Source: Antedon mediterranea | Lineage: Eukaryota; Echinodermata; Crinoidea; Comatulida; Antedonidae | Reading direction: 5' to 3' | Assembly (NCBI RefSeq): GCF_964355755.1 | Contig: NC_092673.1 | Location: 8,065,001-8,129,000, forward strand | DNA: 64,000 nt | Shown: piece after piece, positions 21,701-36,700 of the stretch | How positions within the stretch are numbered: position 1 is the first letter of the stretch | Layout of the letters: each line of letters starts with the position of its first letter | The notes under the pieces: generated by a model | Database searches by the model: none | Told to the model about the DNA's origin: nothing | The model's input: only the letters and a program-made list of their open reading frames with translations | Translations under genes and position numbers: made by a program

Positions 21701-24700
21701 GATTTCTTAAAAACAGAGACCACGTTACTATATATACCCATATTAAATATTTCAATGTTTTATTTTAAAAGGTGGTCTTGTTTATCAAGATTTCTTAAAA
21801 TCAGAAACATTTGCTAAAGAACACAATATCGAAATGTTTATTGATGTTCTCTTATTTTACAAAAATTTCTCGGACGGACCCAAGAACATAAGATTGAGAA
21901 GTCTTAGTGAGATCTCTGTTTTTATGGGGAGTCTGTGTTTCGAGATATCTTATGGTCTCTGTTTTTTAAATTTATATATAAAACAAGCACGAATGTGCGA
22001 TACTCGGTACAGCAAAAGAACCTGTATAATGACGTCATAAGACAGGATGTAACGTCACATACACATCAATAACCTAGCTACCAAATACGGCTATATTCCG
22101 AAAAGTTACGTCACATAACCGGAAATGGCATAATTACGGTAAATTATGAAATCTCGAACTGATTTTTTGCTATTTCCAGGAGCAGAAGTGACGTCACAAT
22201 ATCATAAATAGGTTTTACTGTATATATTCTTATTCTCCAAGTCAAGCAAGAATTTATTTTCGATGAAATAAGAGTACGTTTCAGGCAATTTTAAGCGTTT
22301 ACAAAATTGCCATGAGTGCGCATATTTTTGCGCGCGCACTACGCGTTAAATGTTATTGCGCACTCTTTTTGCCCGATTTCTGTTTTCTTTACTTACTTTT
22401 CAACTCGAAATTACGTTATACGAGCACGTCAAAAGTGACAGGCTACGCACGTGTAAATTAAAAAAATATAAATGTTTTTAACCATTTCAATATGTTCAGT
22501 AATTTCGGTCAGTTTAGTTCACTATGTCGGTCGGTCTGTCTGTCGGCCTGTCTGTCGGTCTGTCTGTCGGTCTGTCTGTCGGTCCGGTATCACTATGCAT
22601 TGTAGCACGCGACTTAATGGCTGTTGGCCTTGTTCTAACTAATTCTACAATTCAAATCATGGTTTTATGTAAAATCATCTAAATTAAAACAAAAATTGAC
22701 ATCATAGATTTTGCTTAAATTTGGTACAAAAAGAGCCCCTAAGCTAAGACTTCAGAATTCCGACGTTTTGAACTTGAATTTTTAACCACAGCCTCCATTT
22801 TTTTTGGGCATTTCACGGAAATTTATTACTGTAAATGATTCAAGAAATGGTATTGGTCTAGTGGCTTTAATCGTTAGTACCTTATGTTTTTACTGGAGTG
22901 AAGTCTATTATCATCTCTTTGGTTTTAGTAATATTAACCCTTTGAAGACGCGAGGTTTCTACCCCAAATAAGGTATTAATAGGTTTAGGAAAAATTGAAA
23001 AAACATTTTATGACTGTAACTTTCTGCAATTGTTATGTGAGATGTTTTGGCCTTCAGAAAAAATGCATTTTTTTTTGCCCTTAGGTCAAATGCTCAAAAA
23101 GCTTGCTTTCTGTCGCAAAGAAAGCCACTAATTACAGTATTATCAGTTTAACAATATTGCAATTTTTACTTAACATTTTAAATCCTTTATTCTGCCCTGT
23201 TCGGTACCATTTGGTATCTATATATAAATTTACGTAAGGGCAAAAATCGGTAAATCGTGCGTTATTTCTAGAATGTTTACTCGATGGTATATAAAGTTGG
23301 TTCGTACTTTCGGTACTGATTTTAACCACCTGATGTAACCCTGTTTACTAATTAAATTGAGTTCGATAATTAGTTATTGACGATTAAAACGAATTTAGGT
23401 TCAACGATTTGCCCCAAATAGGGGTGTTTTCTGATCGTGGTATACACTGTCTAATGGATGTCAATTTGAAAAATACACGCACACAATAATACGAGGACAC
23501 TTCGCATTTTCCTATCTCCTCCTACGATAATTGTTTTTAATAGCTGAAAACCAGTTGAACAGTTCGAGTACAGCATCATAATGTTGAAGACAGGCCGACT
23601 TTCTTTTAAAAATGCTATTTTGATACATGTAATATACGTTTTTACAAATGTATTGATTTGTGATGAATGGAACATTCCAAATTATTTGGTTTAACCATAG
23701 AGGTATAGATTTAGATTTATGGGCCCCCTTGGAGAATAAACATAAATAGTATTGCAATGCTGTACAATACTATTAAGGTATTAACCACTTTTGATCGCAA
23801 TTTGAATCGCAAATTTCTTACTGTGAGTGTTGGTACTGTTAGATATAATATAAACAAATATACAAATAAACTTTATTACTGTGAATGTGGGTAGGCCCTA
23901 CTGTTAGATTATAAACATATAATATACAAATAAATAAACGTTATTACTGACAGTTGCTTCTCAACGTTTGTATTAATTAATAATTTAAAAATATATAAAC
24001 GTACGTAGTGGTGTATCGTTACATGTACTTTACTATTTCAATCGACTATGACAGTGAGAGTTTTAACAAAGTATTAAATCGTAAATGTTTTATTGTATTT
24101 AGTGGTATATTATTTATAGGCCTATAAAACATTAAAAACAATATTTCGTTACTGAGTGGATAAGAATATATTTTAAAATGTTTCCTCTTTGTACCTATCT
24201 TCTTCCCCCATCCCTCAACCCTTAATGTTACATACAAAACACAAATTGGGTTTGTTTAAATGAGTCCAAATAAAAAAATTTGACTCATTTTGTTTCTCTC
24301 TCGGAAGTAATTCCCAGGGTGCTAATTTTAGCTGACTACATAAATCATCGTGTATATTTATTCGTTTCTGTAAACGACAATGTATTATAGTCCTGCAGTA
24401 CGTACATTTGAAATCTCCATTTTTTTTCTCGCTGGAAAATACTGTGTATTCGAGAACCATCTGTGGACACGACCTAGATGGTACGCGAGCGAAGCGAGCG
24501 TGCCATCTAGTGTAAATAATTATTTTAATTTTTTGAAAGAATCAACTGGGTTTCTAATATGCATTTTTGTTTTTTCCTTTTTGCTAGGAGAATCTGACAA
24601 GTCTTTCAACAAAATGTTAGTATGTTTTTCAACTTGGTATGATAAACACAACCTTGTTAGGAAACTAAAGGTTTTGTATCATGACTATATTGCAGAAGCA

Positions 24701-27700
24701 GACTTAGACGAAGCCACTAATACAATGGACTTACTGAATCAATTAACTAGTTCTGGAGATCTAAGTTCTACAAAACTCACAATTATTTATGATACCATAA
24801 AGGCCACAAAACAGTTTGGTATTTTAGACAAAATTAAAGTTTACATCCCATCCATTCCTAATGTTAAGGACATTATTATTACAACATTCACTCTTCATCA
24901 ACTAAAGATTCTGAAGTTTGGAAATGTACTAAGAAAAGAGGATGTGGATAAAATTGCTAATGTGTACAATGACACACCCAAGAAGTACACAGATGGGTGG
25001 GGTCTGATTATAGATCTACAATATCGGCAAATAATTTGTGAAGACACCAGAAAAATGGATGCATTTATTGAGGACTTGAAAGATCTTGAACTACATCAAC
25101 CTATGCAAACTCTTACTAAAGGTATGTTGATGTAATACATGCATGTATTAAAACCTATTTAAATGTGTAATCATTAATGAATTCTGATGCTCACATAAAT
25201 TGCTTTACTTTAACCATAACAACATTTATTTTAAAAAGTCATCAAATCAGAAAATGCAAATAAAATCGTACATTTAAATGATAAATAAGGTAAATAATAC
25301 AGACTACTTTTTTTAGGAATCCAATTAGAAGTAAAAATACTTGTATCATAAGATCTCTAAATAAACATAATCAAAAGCAAAAGCAACAACACCTACTAAC
25401 AATTTGAATTTTCCATTTTAACTAATCTTTTACACAAGAATATTTCTTTTATAACAGTATTGATCAAATTAGTGAATGGCAATAAGATTTAAAAGAATAA
25501 AAACTGATACTGACACTAAACAAGACCTTCATAATTAAAAGTACAGTAATATCAGTCTTTAATCTTTTCTTAAAAACATAAAATAAATGACTCTTTTTTA
25601 TTCCATAACTTTGGTCCATTATAGGTAATTAAAAATTGAGATTTTCTAAGTCTGACAAAAGGAATATTGAGTTTTCTTACATTTCTTTAATTATGGCCTC
25701 TTTGATCACACCAACAAAACATGTTCATAATGGGGGTCGGCAATGTATTATTAAAAAACTTAAAAATAAGAGAGTATTTGTATTGTATGAAGATCGTAAA
25801 TGGAGGTTCTGAATGAGACAAATAATGTGAAAAGCAAATAAATCTAACTACTGTATATGTAATTAGTTATTGACGATTAAAACGAATTTAGGTTCAACGA
25901 TTTGCCCCAAATAGGGGTGTTTTCCGATCGTGGTATACACTGTCTAATGGATGTCCATCTTGAAAAATACCCGCCACAAAAATACGAGGAGGCTTCGCAT
26001 TTTCCTATCTCCTCCTACGATAATTGTTTTTAATGGCTGAAAACCGGTTGAACAGCTCGAGTACAGCATCATAATGTTGAAGACAGGCCGATTTTCTTTA
26101 AAAAATACTATTTTGATAGATTTAATATACGTTTATATAAATGTATTGATTTGCGATGAATGGAACATTCCAATCTCTGTTACACAATCGTCTATTCCCT
26201 CAGGCGTCGTAAAGGCAAGTACTGTAGCCTATACTCATAACAGAAATTCGATCCATTTTTTTTCCAATCTGTTCTGCAGAGGTTGGATATAATTTTTTTT
26301 AAACGGATAATGAGCTAGCGTTTTCAGTCGCCGTATATTATGTACAAATCTTTATTATTGCATTTAAACCACCCACATCATCACCCTTCCCTCATCACTG
26401 GCATGAGTAGCGTTGTAAAGCCAGTAGAGGATAAGCCTATACGGTGCATCACATGCCCTAAACGCAGAACAACTTTGGTGGGTAGGGTAGGAACCAACTT
26501 AATTATGAATTGGCTCTAAGAAACAATTGAAAACCATTAGGCCTACTAATTAAGTTGAGTTAGATAATTTAATATTTATTGACGATTAAATCGAATTTAT
26601 GATTTTCCCCGAATAGAGGTGGTTTTCACAAATTGTTTAACATTATATATAAACATACGTCATAGTGTATCGTTACATGTACTGTACTATTTCAATCGAC
26701 TACGACGGTGATAGTTTCAACAAAGTATTACATCGCAATGTTTTACTGTGTTTAGTGGTATATTATTTGTAAAACATAAAAACAATTAATATTTTGTTAC
26801 AAAATAAAGAATATATTTAAAAATTGTTCCTCTTTGCACCCATTCTCTTCCCCATCCCTCAACCATAATGTTACATATAAAACACAAAATAAGTTTGTTT
26901 AAATCTGACTTTTAAAACAATTGGTCTCATTTTGTGACAAGTTTCTCTTTCGGAAGTAATTCCCATGGTGCTAATTTTAGTTGAGTACATAAATCACACT
27001 GTCTATTTATTCGTTCCTGTAAACGACATGTATTATTGTCCTGCATTATTTTTTGACGCTGAAATCATTATGTATTCGAGAACCATCTGTGGGCACGACC
27101 TAGATGGTACGCGAGCGAAGCGAGCGTACCATCTAGTTCTTTGTAATTTGTTATTTAAAGTTCTGTAAGTCATCAATGTTTTTGTTTGAGTAGAATAATG
27201 TGGTATCATCGGCAAAGGAGAAAACACTAAGGGTATCACTAACATGAGTTAAATCATTTACATATAACTACAAAGGTTCTAATCTTTAAAAAAAATTTAT
27301 TACAGAGATTACATTATCCGTATATCTGAAACGTAAGGCATCTGTGTGTGAAGATCATCTACCTCCAAAAAAAACCTTGAATGACATTCCGTCATCTTTA
27401 CAAAGTACTACTACTGAATATGGTTCATCTGTACAAAGAAACCTTGATAAAAAACTTCAATCATTTCAAAGAACTGTTGATGAAATTCTGCAATCTTTGC
27501 AAACTGTATCTGAAGCATCGCCAATACTAAGAGATATTGATGGAAATCTACAATCTTTACAAATTAGTACCCTTAGTGGCAATAAATCAACTGTACTGAC
27601 AACTATTGAGAACAATCTGCTATCATTACAAAGAACTATTAATGACAATCTGCAATCATTACAAAGTACTATCACTGAAGATAGGTCTGTACCAAAACGT

Positions 27701-30700
27701 GTTGACAAAAAACTGCGATCACTACGACGTTTTCTTAAAAGAGGTCAACGAAACTTGTCAAAATATTCACCAAGCATTTGTGATTTTATAGTAAAACTTT
27801 ACAGATCTGAGGACACTGTGACGAATGATGATGAGTACATATTATTTCAGATAGTACAACTTGTTGTTGATCTATGCCGAGGTTATGGCTGTGAATTAAA
27901 GAAACTAGAACACAAATGTATAATATTTCATTTGGTTGTTCTTGATCCCATGGCTCTTGTGAATCTGAAGAAAATGGATCAACGTGGAGAGCTTCTTATA
28001 AGATTATCAGAAATATTAGTAGCAAAGGAGCACCAGCAGACATTCCAATTGGACTGGATAACACAAATTGATGATAAAAAATACGAAGAAGCTCTTTGTT
28101 TGCTTGAAGAAGAAGGTGAGTAGGAATTATTTTTTAGAGGTATTAATTTATTTTACAATCAAAGGATGTATTTTATTATTCTTATTATTTCCAGTCAAAA
28201 AGTGTGGTGTAAAAAAGATGAAAGTAGCAGAATGAAAAGATTTACAGAATGTTTTAAGGTTTTTTTAGATTGTATTTAAAATCTGCATATCCATGGCATA
28301 ATAATGGCATTCATTACAAGGTATTGGAAATTCATACAAAATATGTATTATCTTTCTCTACTAATAGAGGTTAATGATACTTGATAGCGCTTCTATCTTA
28401 GGTGCTACCGGTGTGAATCAGTGAGTCGTATGCACTCTAAGTCTCAAACCTGCAACAAACTATATTATTGATGTCAGACAGGTGGATAAAAAAATTGTTT
28501 TAAGAACAAAATGTAATGTTATGTGTATGAGACTAAAAAAAAAACCTTTAGAGTGAATGCACATGAGCATTTATTTATGAAATGCCAATGCTTTAGTGAA
28601 CATTCAAATAGCATCGAACAAAACTGTAAATAAAGAAATGAAGAAGATTTACACTACAGTCTAGATATGCTCCTTATTTTTAGTGTATACAATGTACAAA
28701 ACAATGTTATATTATGTAATAACATAATCTCATTCATATCATTTGTTGTAATAGAATAAACACATACACACCGGATTCTATCTTTTTATAGAGCAATCGG
28801 ATGTTGTAACCCATGCACCAACTGAAAGATTTCCAATCAATCCAATCAGTGCCATGCGCTGGGCTTTTGGTAAGGTTTTTACTTCTGGAGCACAAACTAG
28901 TGCTGCAGCAGCAGCAGGTGGGGGTTCTTCCAAACACCCTCAGGGCACGGACCTGACTATGAACATCCAAGAGGATACACAAGGTGAAATTGTTGAATCA
29001 AATTCAGGTAAGTTATTACAGTTCTTTCATAAATCTAAACAATTTTAACATACTATTAAACGATCGTTTAATAGTACATACTATTGCACACCATGTGACC
29101 AACAATCGTCCAATCAAATGACTTAGGTGCATTTATTTAAGTGCATAATATTTAATATTCTACTATTGTGTTGTTTGTCAATGATTAATCACAAGGGCAC
29201 ATGTTTTAATTTAATCAGCAACTTATCATTATAGTATGGTTCCACAATCAGGAAAATCCTGGCACCACCACTGTGTTTCCATAACACATTTTAGCAAAAA
29301 ACCTTCAAGTTCAAATGAAAATTGATGAAACGGTGTTGTATATACCATATGACATTTATTAAATTAAAAATGAATACAGAAAAAATTACATAATTACAAA
29401 AATCTTTTCTTTTTCAAAAAAATAGAGAAATCAGAGAGTGTATCCTGGTGGAGGAGAAAATGGCGTTCTATATTTAAGCGAGGTGATGCAAGTAATCAAG
29501 CTTTTGGAGCATGTGAGTTTATTACAGTTTTGTGACTATAAAAACTTGTATTTGTTTGCATCAAATCAATTAAATAGAATAGTACAAATATAAATGTATT
29601 TCATCACAAAGTGTGCACTTTTTCTGCAAAAGGACAATCCACACTTGATTGTAAATTGTACTCATTTACATGGTGTTGTACTGTTTTTTGTGACCTAGTT
29701 TTATTTGTTTGTACCACCTGTAATTACTAAAACAAATCTGGTTTTAAAAATGCCTTCAATAACAATTTTTATTTAATTTCCTTTCTTGTTTCTCTTTATA
29801 TTTTGAGATGATGATCACATAATTGTGATCAGTTATATTAGTTTCCATACTTTTATCCATTACAAAAAGACCAGATGCGATGCCTTTTTATTGCATACAT
29901 TACAAAATGAAGTGTCTCATTAACTGCATTGAAGCCTAAATAATATTTTGGTTTTCATGCTGTGTTTTAACTATTAATGATTTCTGACAAATACTACAGT
30001 AAGTTACACATTATATACAGTAGGTTTCATTTTGTTACATGTCTTTGAATTATCTGTTTTGCTTACTTTAAGCCACCATTGCAAAAACCAAAAAATTGCC
30101 AGTCAGTGTTGAATTAGAAACAGGTGAGTAGTATAGTTTTGTTTGTATTGTACTAGCATTTACCCATCCAATGGACAGGCATCCTCTTTAATCTAATAAA
30201 TAGATAATAGACTAATATACACAAATCTATAAATGGATATAATATAGTGTAGAGAGACATTATTTATATTAGAAGGAAGATAAAGTTAATAGGCATACTC
30301 ATGTATTCTTCTTTATATTTCAGTGTCTATTTGTTTTAATTCTAAAAGCAAGCAAGTATGTTATACTGTATACAGTACATCTGTATCTTATCTAATATAT
30401 TAAAATAATAGACGTTTTTTAAATTATTGATTAATATAAGTATGTCAGTTATTTTCCGTCCTCTTGGTATAGGACATAGTACTGCATTTCATATGATTGT
30501 CTGGTAAATTGGTGGTTTGTCTTTAAGATAACAACAATGTATGTTTTCTGGTGGTGTAGGCCTAATTAGAAAGAAGTAAATATGATTGCAACTTCATCCT
30601 CCTTGTTTGTACCTACTTGTAGACATACATCCATTGGAAATAAATTACATAAAATGAACTTTTAAAAATTCCCAAAAAATAAAAAAACATAATGTTAGCA

Positions 30701-33700
30701 TAATGTACTTCACTATATTTCAAACCATAAAAACCTACTGGGACCTAATGTAATTAGAAGCCACTCTTAGTCAGACATGATATTGGCCTAAAAGTGGGCC
30801 GATTTGTCCAGTCACACCTGGGCCAAATCATCCCGCATTCAGCTATGCCTACTGTATAGAAGCTTGAATATTAATTAGTAAGACACATAACCTAGCCTAG
30901 TGTTATCACTGCATTTGGTGCTTGGAAAAATGGTAAAAGGGTGCTCAATCTTATGTTTGGCATTGAGGTAGAAACATGAGCAAGAATACAGTTTTGTACT
31001 TTCCGCCTGTTTTATTTGAAATGGCGCACGACAGCACTGCAACGATACTATAACTGCAGCTGCGCAGATCACATGTGCTGTCTCGATATTGCTTATGGCC
31101 CGAGTGACCAAATTGTGCCGTAGAAAAATGGCCCAGAATTGCCAAAAGCGCCATTCGGCAGTTGCAAAGAAATTGGTCTAAAAAACACATTTTTATACAA
31201 ATGTGGCGTTCTACTTACTATAGACTAATTAAATGTATAGAGGAGAATTGAAAGGTGCCCCAGCTCGAATGGTGCTAATATCGGACTTGCGGTTTAAGAG
31301 GAAATAGAGGAACAAATTTTGGCTTAGTGCTATTAATATATTATAGATATATAATAGCAATAATATCAAATTACAGAAGTCTGACTAAATGCATTTAAGA
31401 AGATGGCATTAATTGAATTCAAAGTTGATAACAAGTTTTGTTTTCTTCATTTTAATAGAGGAATTTGAAGATTTTTCCTATAAGCTTAGAATGAGAAAAT
31501 TTCAGTTTGACGGGTCAATTTAAATTCAAATAAATTTAAATTGTATTTCATCTTGTAAAAAGTGATAAAATTACCAGTAAATTAGATACTATACATGACT
31601 TATTTTAAGTATACTTTTTTAGTAAATAATATAGTCCAGACATATTGTACTGCATATCATATTATCGTTGTAATAATATAAAGATGAAGTAATCTTTAAA
31701 GTAGTAATTTATAAACTATCATGCTGATATTCATCTAAAGTAACAAATGATGCTAGACAAGATTCCTCTTTTCAAAATCGCCCCATTCAAAGATGATGTG
31801 ATTCATAGATTCAAGATGTAAGACCGAACCCATTCCATGCACTATGTCTTTGATGTTCTTAGGAGTGGCAGACTCTTTCTGTCCATCACCTCTCGTACAA
31901 ACAGAGCACTAAATGTTAGAGAATGATGTGTCATGTTTTTGTCTGTTTGTTTATATTGTATTGTGCTGTAGTAATACTACTATAGCAATACTATTTCTAT
32001 GCAAATTATATAATTAATAGAATAGAATTGAATTGAAAGTTCCCTTCAAAATCGCCTCTTTTCAAATTTTCCCTTTGTTCAAGGCAACTAAAATAGTTTA
32101 ATCTCAATAGCAAACAACTGACCACTGATGTACTTAAGCTTTGAAATTATAGACTATTGTCTCTGTCACATAAATACAAAATAAACTACAGTGCATGTAA
32201 ATTGGAACTGGCAGAAATTAGTTTCATTATTAATATGGTAGATATTAATTAATTCATTGAAAATAAAAATTCATACAAATTTCTAATTTATTTTTATAGG
32301 GAAATCAGAAGATGTATCCTATAGGGTAATGGAAGAATTGCCAAGTACATTGATAGGTGGTGAGTTATAGTAAAGATTAAAAACTAGTACTACAAATTTA
32401 AATTGTTTCCTAACTTATTGTTTATTAATATTACATGTATCTAGCAATGTCAAAAGAGACTATGAAAAAGGCACATTGCTGACAACAAAGATGTCATTAA
32501 GTGAGTTTTTGGATAAAAGGTGAAATTATGTAACCAGTATACATTATTGATAATTATGTAGACTAGATGGTACGCTCGCTTCGCTCGCGTACCATCTAGG
32601 TCGTGCCCACAGATGGTTCTCGAATACATAATAATTTCAGCGTTAAAAAACTGGCGATTTCAAATGTACGTACAATAATACATGTCGTTTACAGGAACGA
32701 ATAAATAGACACTGATTTATGATGTACTCAACTAAAATTAGCACCCTGAGAATTACTTCCGAAAGAGAAACTTGTCACAAAATGAGACCAATTGTTTAAG
32801 TCAAATTTAAACAAACTTAATTTGTGTTTTGTATGTAACATTAGGGGTGAGGGATGGGGAAGAGGATGGGTGCAAAGAGGAACAATTTTTAAATAAATTA
32901 AATATATTCTTTATCCATTTAGTAACGAAATATTAATTGTTTTCATGTTTTACAAATAATATATCACTAAACACAGTAAAACATTGCTATGTAATACTTT
33001 GTTGAAACTATCACCGTCCTAGTCGATTGAAATAGTACAACACATGTAACGATACATCACTACGACGTGTATGTTTATATAATGTAAAACAATTTGTGAA
33101 AACCACCTCTATTCGGGGAAAATCATAAAATCGATTTAATCGTCAATAAAAATTAAATTATCTAACTCAACTTTATTAGTAGGCCTAATGGTTTTCAATT
33201 GTTTCTTAGAGCCAATTCATACTTAAGTTGGTTCCTACCCTACCCACCAAAGTTGTTCTGCGTTTAGGGGATTTGATGCACCGTAGGCCTATCCTCTACT
33301 GGCTTTACAACGCTACTCATGCCAGTGAGGGAAGGGTGATGATGTGGGTGGTTTAAATGCAATAATAAAGATTTGTACATAATATACGGCGACTGAAAAC
33401 GCTAGCTCATTATCCGTTTAAAAAAAAATTATATCCAACCTCTGCAACACAGATTGAAAAAAAATGGATCGAATTTCTGTTATGAGTATACAATACTTGC
33501 CTTTACGACGCCTGAGGGAATAGACACTTGTGGAACAGAGATTGGAATGTTCCATTCATCGCAAATCAATACATTTGTATAAACGTATATTAAATCTATC
33601 AAAATAGTATTTTTTAAAGAAAAGCGGCCTGTCTTCAACATTATGATGCTGTACTCGAGCTGTTCAACCGGTTTTCAGCCATTAAAAACAATTATCGTAG

Positions 33701-36700
33701 GAGGAGATAGGAAAATGCGAAGCATCCTCGTATTATTGTCTGTGGGTATTTTTCAAGACGGACATCCATTAAACAGTGTATACCACGATCGAAAAACACC
33801 CCTATTTGGGGCAAATCGTTGAACCTAAATTCGTTTTAATTGTCAATAACTAATTATCTAACTCAATTTAATTAGTAAACAGGGTTACATCAGGTGGTTA
33901 AAATCAGTACCGAGATTCTAACCAACTTTATATACCATCGAGTAAACATTCTAGAAAAAACGCGCGATTTACCGAATTTTGCCCTTACGTAAATTTATAT
34001 ATAGATATAAGCATTCACTGAAATGAAAATGTATGCAAAGTTGTTTATTTTAATAGAGAAATCAGAAGTTGTATCCTATGAAAAAAAGCAAATTATACAC
34101 TGTTAAATTATTAGCTACTTTTTGACACCCAATATAAGAAATTGTAAAATCCAAATTAAATTGACTTCTTTTTCTATGACTCAAATATCTAACAATAAAC
34201 ACTGAAACTTTTTTTTCTTTCTATATACTTCTCTATATTGCTCAATTAAACTTTGACTTTTTTTTGTAATCTATGGCATGCAAATCATTCTCTACATTTA
34301 CTGAAGAAGGATCAACTAAATCAGTTGAATCAGGTGAGCTAGCATGACATTCATCATGTCACATTATAGCTGTTTCACAAGCACCACTAGACTAGTACTG
34401 TACATATCAAATATACCTAGGTGGCATGTTGTAAAAACAAAATGTCACTATTAGGCAAAAATGATAAACTAACGATTATAGAACAAAATATCTCAGAATT
34501 ATACTAGTACTGCACTGCATTAACCCCGGTTTTCATACAATCGGTATGTGAACCTGATAGCACACTCTTAAAATTGTGCTTTTGCAGGTGAAGAGTTCAA
34601 ATCTAGTTTATTGTTTTATTAGGGTTTTTCAGTCACACTTTTTTGGTGATATTAACAAATAGCTGAATTGTTTAGATAACCTAAGAGAATATGTCAGAAT
34701 GAAATGGAAACAAAAACAAGAAAAACTGGCAGAAGCAATGGAACACAGGTTGCAGATTACAAGTAGAGGTGGGTATAGAAATTGTCCATATCACTGAAAT
34801 GTTTACAGTTTAGTTTGTACAGTTATATGACGTAAATTTTTGGCATCTAAATCAGTAATAGGTCTTTCTGAATCATAGATCAAAACAGACATGTAGCTAC
34901 TTTACTTCGAAGGCAAATGGAAAATGAATTTGGTTTTTGAAAAAAATTGAGAAATATTTAAAAATGTAAAATTTGAATGAATAAATAAATGTTTTCAAAT
35001 AATGTTAATGTCTGCAAAATGTTAAAGAAATTGGCTTTTTAAATTTACTTATTATTTTTGGATCTGGAAAAGTCTTGGAAAAGTTATGTTAATTGTTTTC
35101 ACTCAAAGTAGTGTGAGGTATAAAGGTTTTTGGATAAGTAAAATTATCAAACCAGTTTACAGTATTAATAATTATGTAGTTATTAAATCATTCACTGAAA
35201 TGAAATTTATACCAAGTATTATTTTAATAGAAAAATCAGAAGATGTACTCTATGGAAAGACATCATTAGGAGGTTAGTCTAGCTGCATAGACTACTTTAT
35301 TATTTCCATTCAAATTTTAATTTATTGAAAGCTTGTAATAATTGATAAATTATCCCAGTATAACTGAAGGATGCTTCATTTTATTAGATATCATTTTAAA
35401 TTCATACAGAATTAACAATTACCTTTTAGTAAATAATATATTTTATCATAAAATTGTTTTTTTCTTTAATATGTGTCTATATAGACATTTGAATTTTAAT
35501 ATAATTATTTTTTTATACTAATTCATTTTTCTGAATTGTCACTCCTCACCCTCCTTGCTGTCGAAGATGTCTTAAGAAATTGTGACACTTGAAGGGGGAA
35601 AATTTGATCAAAGATTGTTATTATTGTTTTGTGTGATTTTAACTATTTACAGAGAATAAATAGTATGTAATAGATGAAATAAACATGAAGTGGTAATAAT
35701 TTAAATTAATGAAAAACTTGATGAGGAACTTCCTGATGAAAATAATTCAACATAATTTAGACATTGTGGTTGCCAAAATTGTCACATTTGCTGGACCATT
35801 AAGACAACTATCCCTATGCCAAGTTAATTGTCCTTATAGGATGTTGCCTGGGTGGTAGTTGTGTAGTACGTGTGGTGGATAATGAAATATCATCAATTAC
35901 TTAACTAATACAAATGTTATTACATATTACATTATAGACTGTTTCATAAAGGAGAATATAACTCATCAAGTGCTATTAGTAATATGAAGTATAATTCACA
36001 TAATTGAGGTGTATGTATTTTTTAAATTTTTAATTCCCTTTTAAAGGTATTGGTGATAGTCAGGACTTCAGCTCACATCCAAAGGTACCAAGTACAATGC
36101 CAGATGAAGATTGCATAGATGAAATATGTACAACTTTGAGGAGATGCTACAATTACAGAATGTATGATAAGAGTGCATTTACAGATACTGATATCATACA
36201 GTCATTAAGAAGGAGTGACGCCATTGAATTTTTTCACAGGATTATTGGTCAATCAGAAAGAACAGAAGATATGGGTAGAGTGTTGGCTCACTGTTTAATA
36301 ATAACAGAAGATGAACATTTCTTTTTAGTACATGTTTATTTATATGATTTGTGTGTAGATGATGATGTTGTAAAAGGTCTATCTAGTGAATTACACAGAT
36401 TTAATTTCCAATACAATATTGAAAGGTTTTCTTCAATATTTGGGCCTATTACAGCATTATTTTTAATTCATCTACTAAGTAATGCACCAATGCTTCAGAC
36501 GCTTGATTTACAAGATGCTTTAACAAGTGATACTTTGATGAATACTGTTAATACTCTATCTACAAACAAAGTTTTGTTGGAATTAGATCATCTTGATATG
36601 CAGAGCAATGATCTAAGTAATATCAAGGGTAGCTCACTCGGTGTGTTACTGTCTATTGCCCCTAAACTAACATACTTTGCCATCTCTTGTTGCTGTTTAT

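Larger units (their letters stand above)
18990..21990. repeat. Degenerate 'CAGAGACC/GTCTCTG' tandem repeat
   Basis: Units of roughly 60-90 bp contain AAACAGAGACC, an ACACAATATTGAGAA-like centre, and GTCTCTGTTTTC(A)AGATTTCTTGAAAA. They run from about 18990 to 19860 and again from 21598 to 21990. The array is split by a small MITE (19869-20013) and by TTAA element copy 2. Because CAGAGAC and GTCTCTG alternate, each unit can fold on itself. Confidence 0.6.

Noticed and set aside
24380-24587. Upstream part of a 251-codon frame preceding gene B exon 2
   Set aside because: The frame runs out of the Helitron terminal hairpin by chance. A good splice acceptor and matching phase place the exon start at 24588.
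31459-31522. Additional gene B exon
   Set aside because: It opens like the microexons (E-E-F-E-D-F-S-Y) but reaches a stop and has no usable donor.
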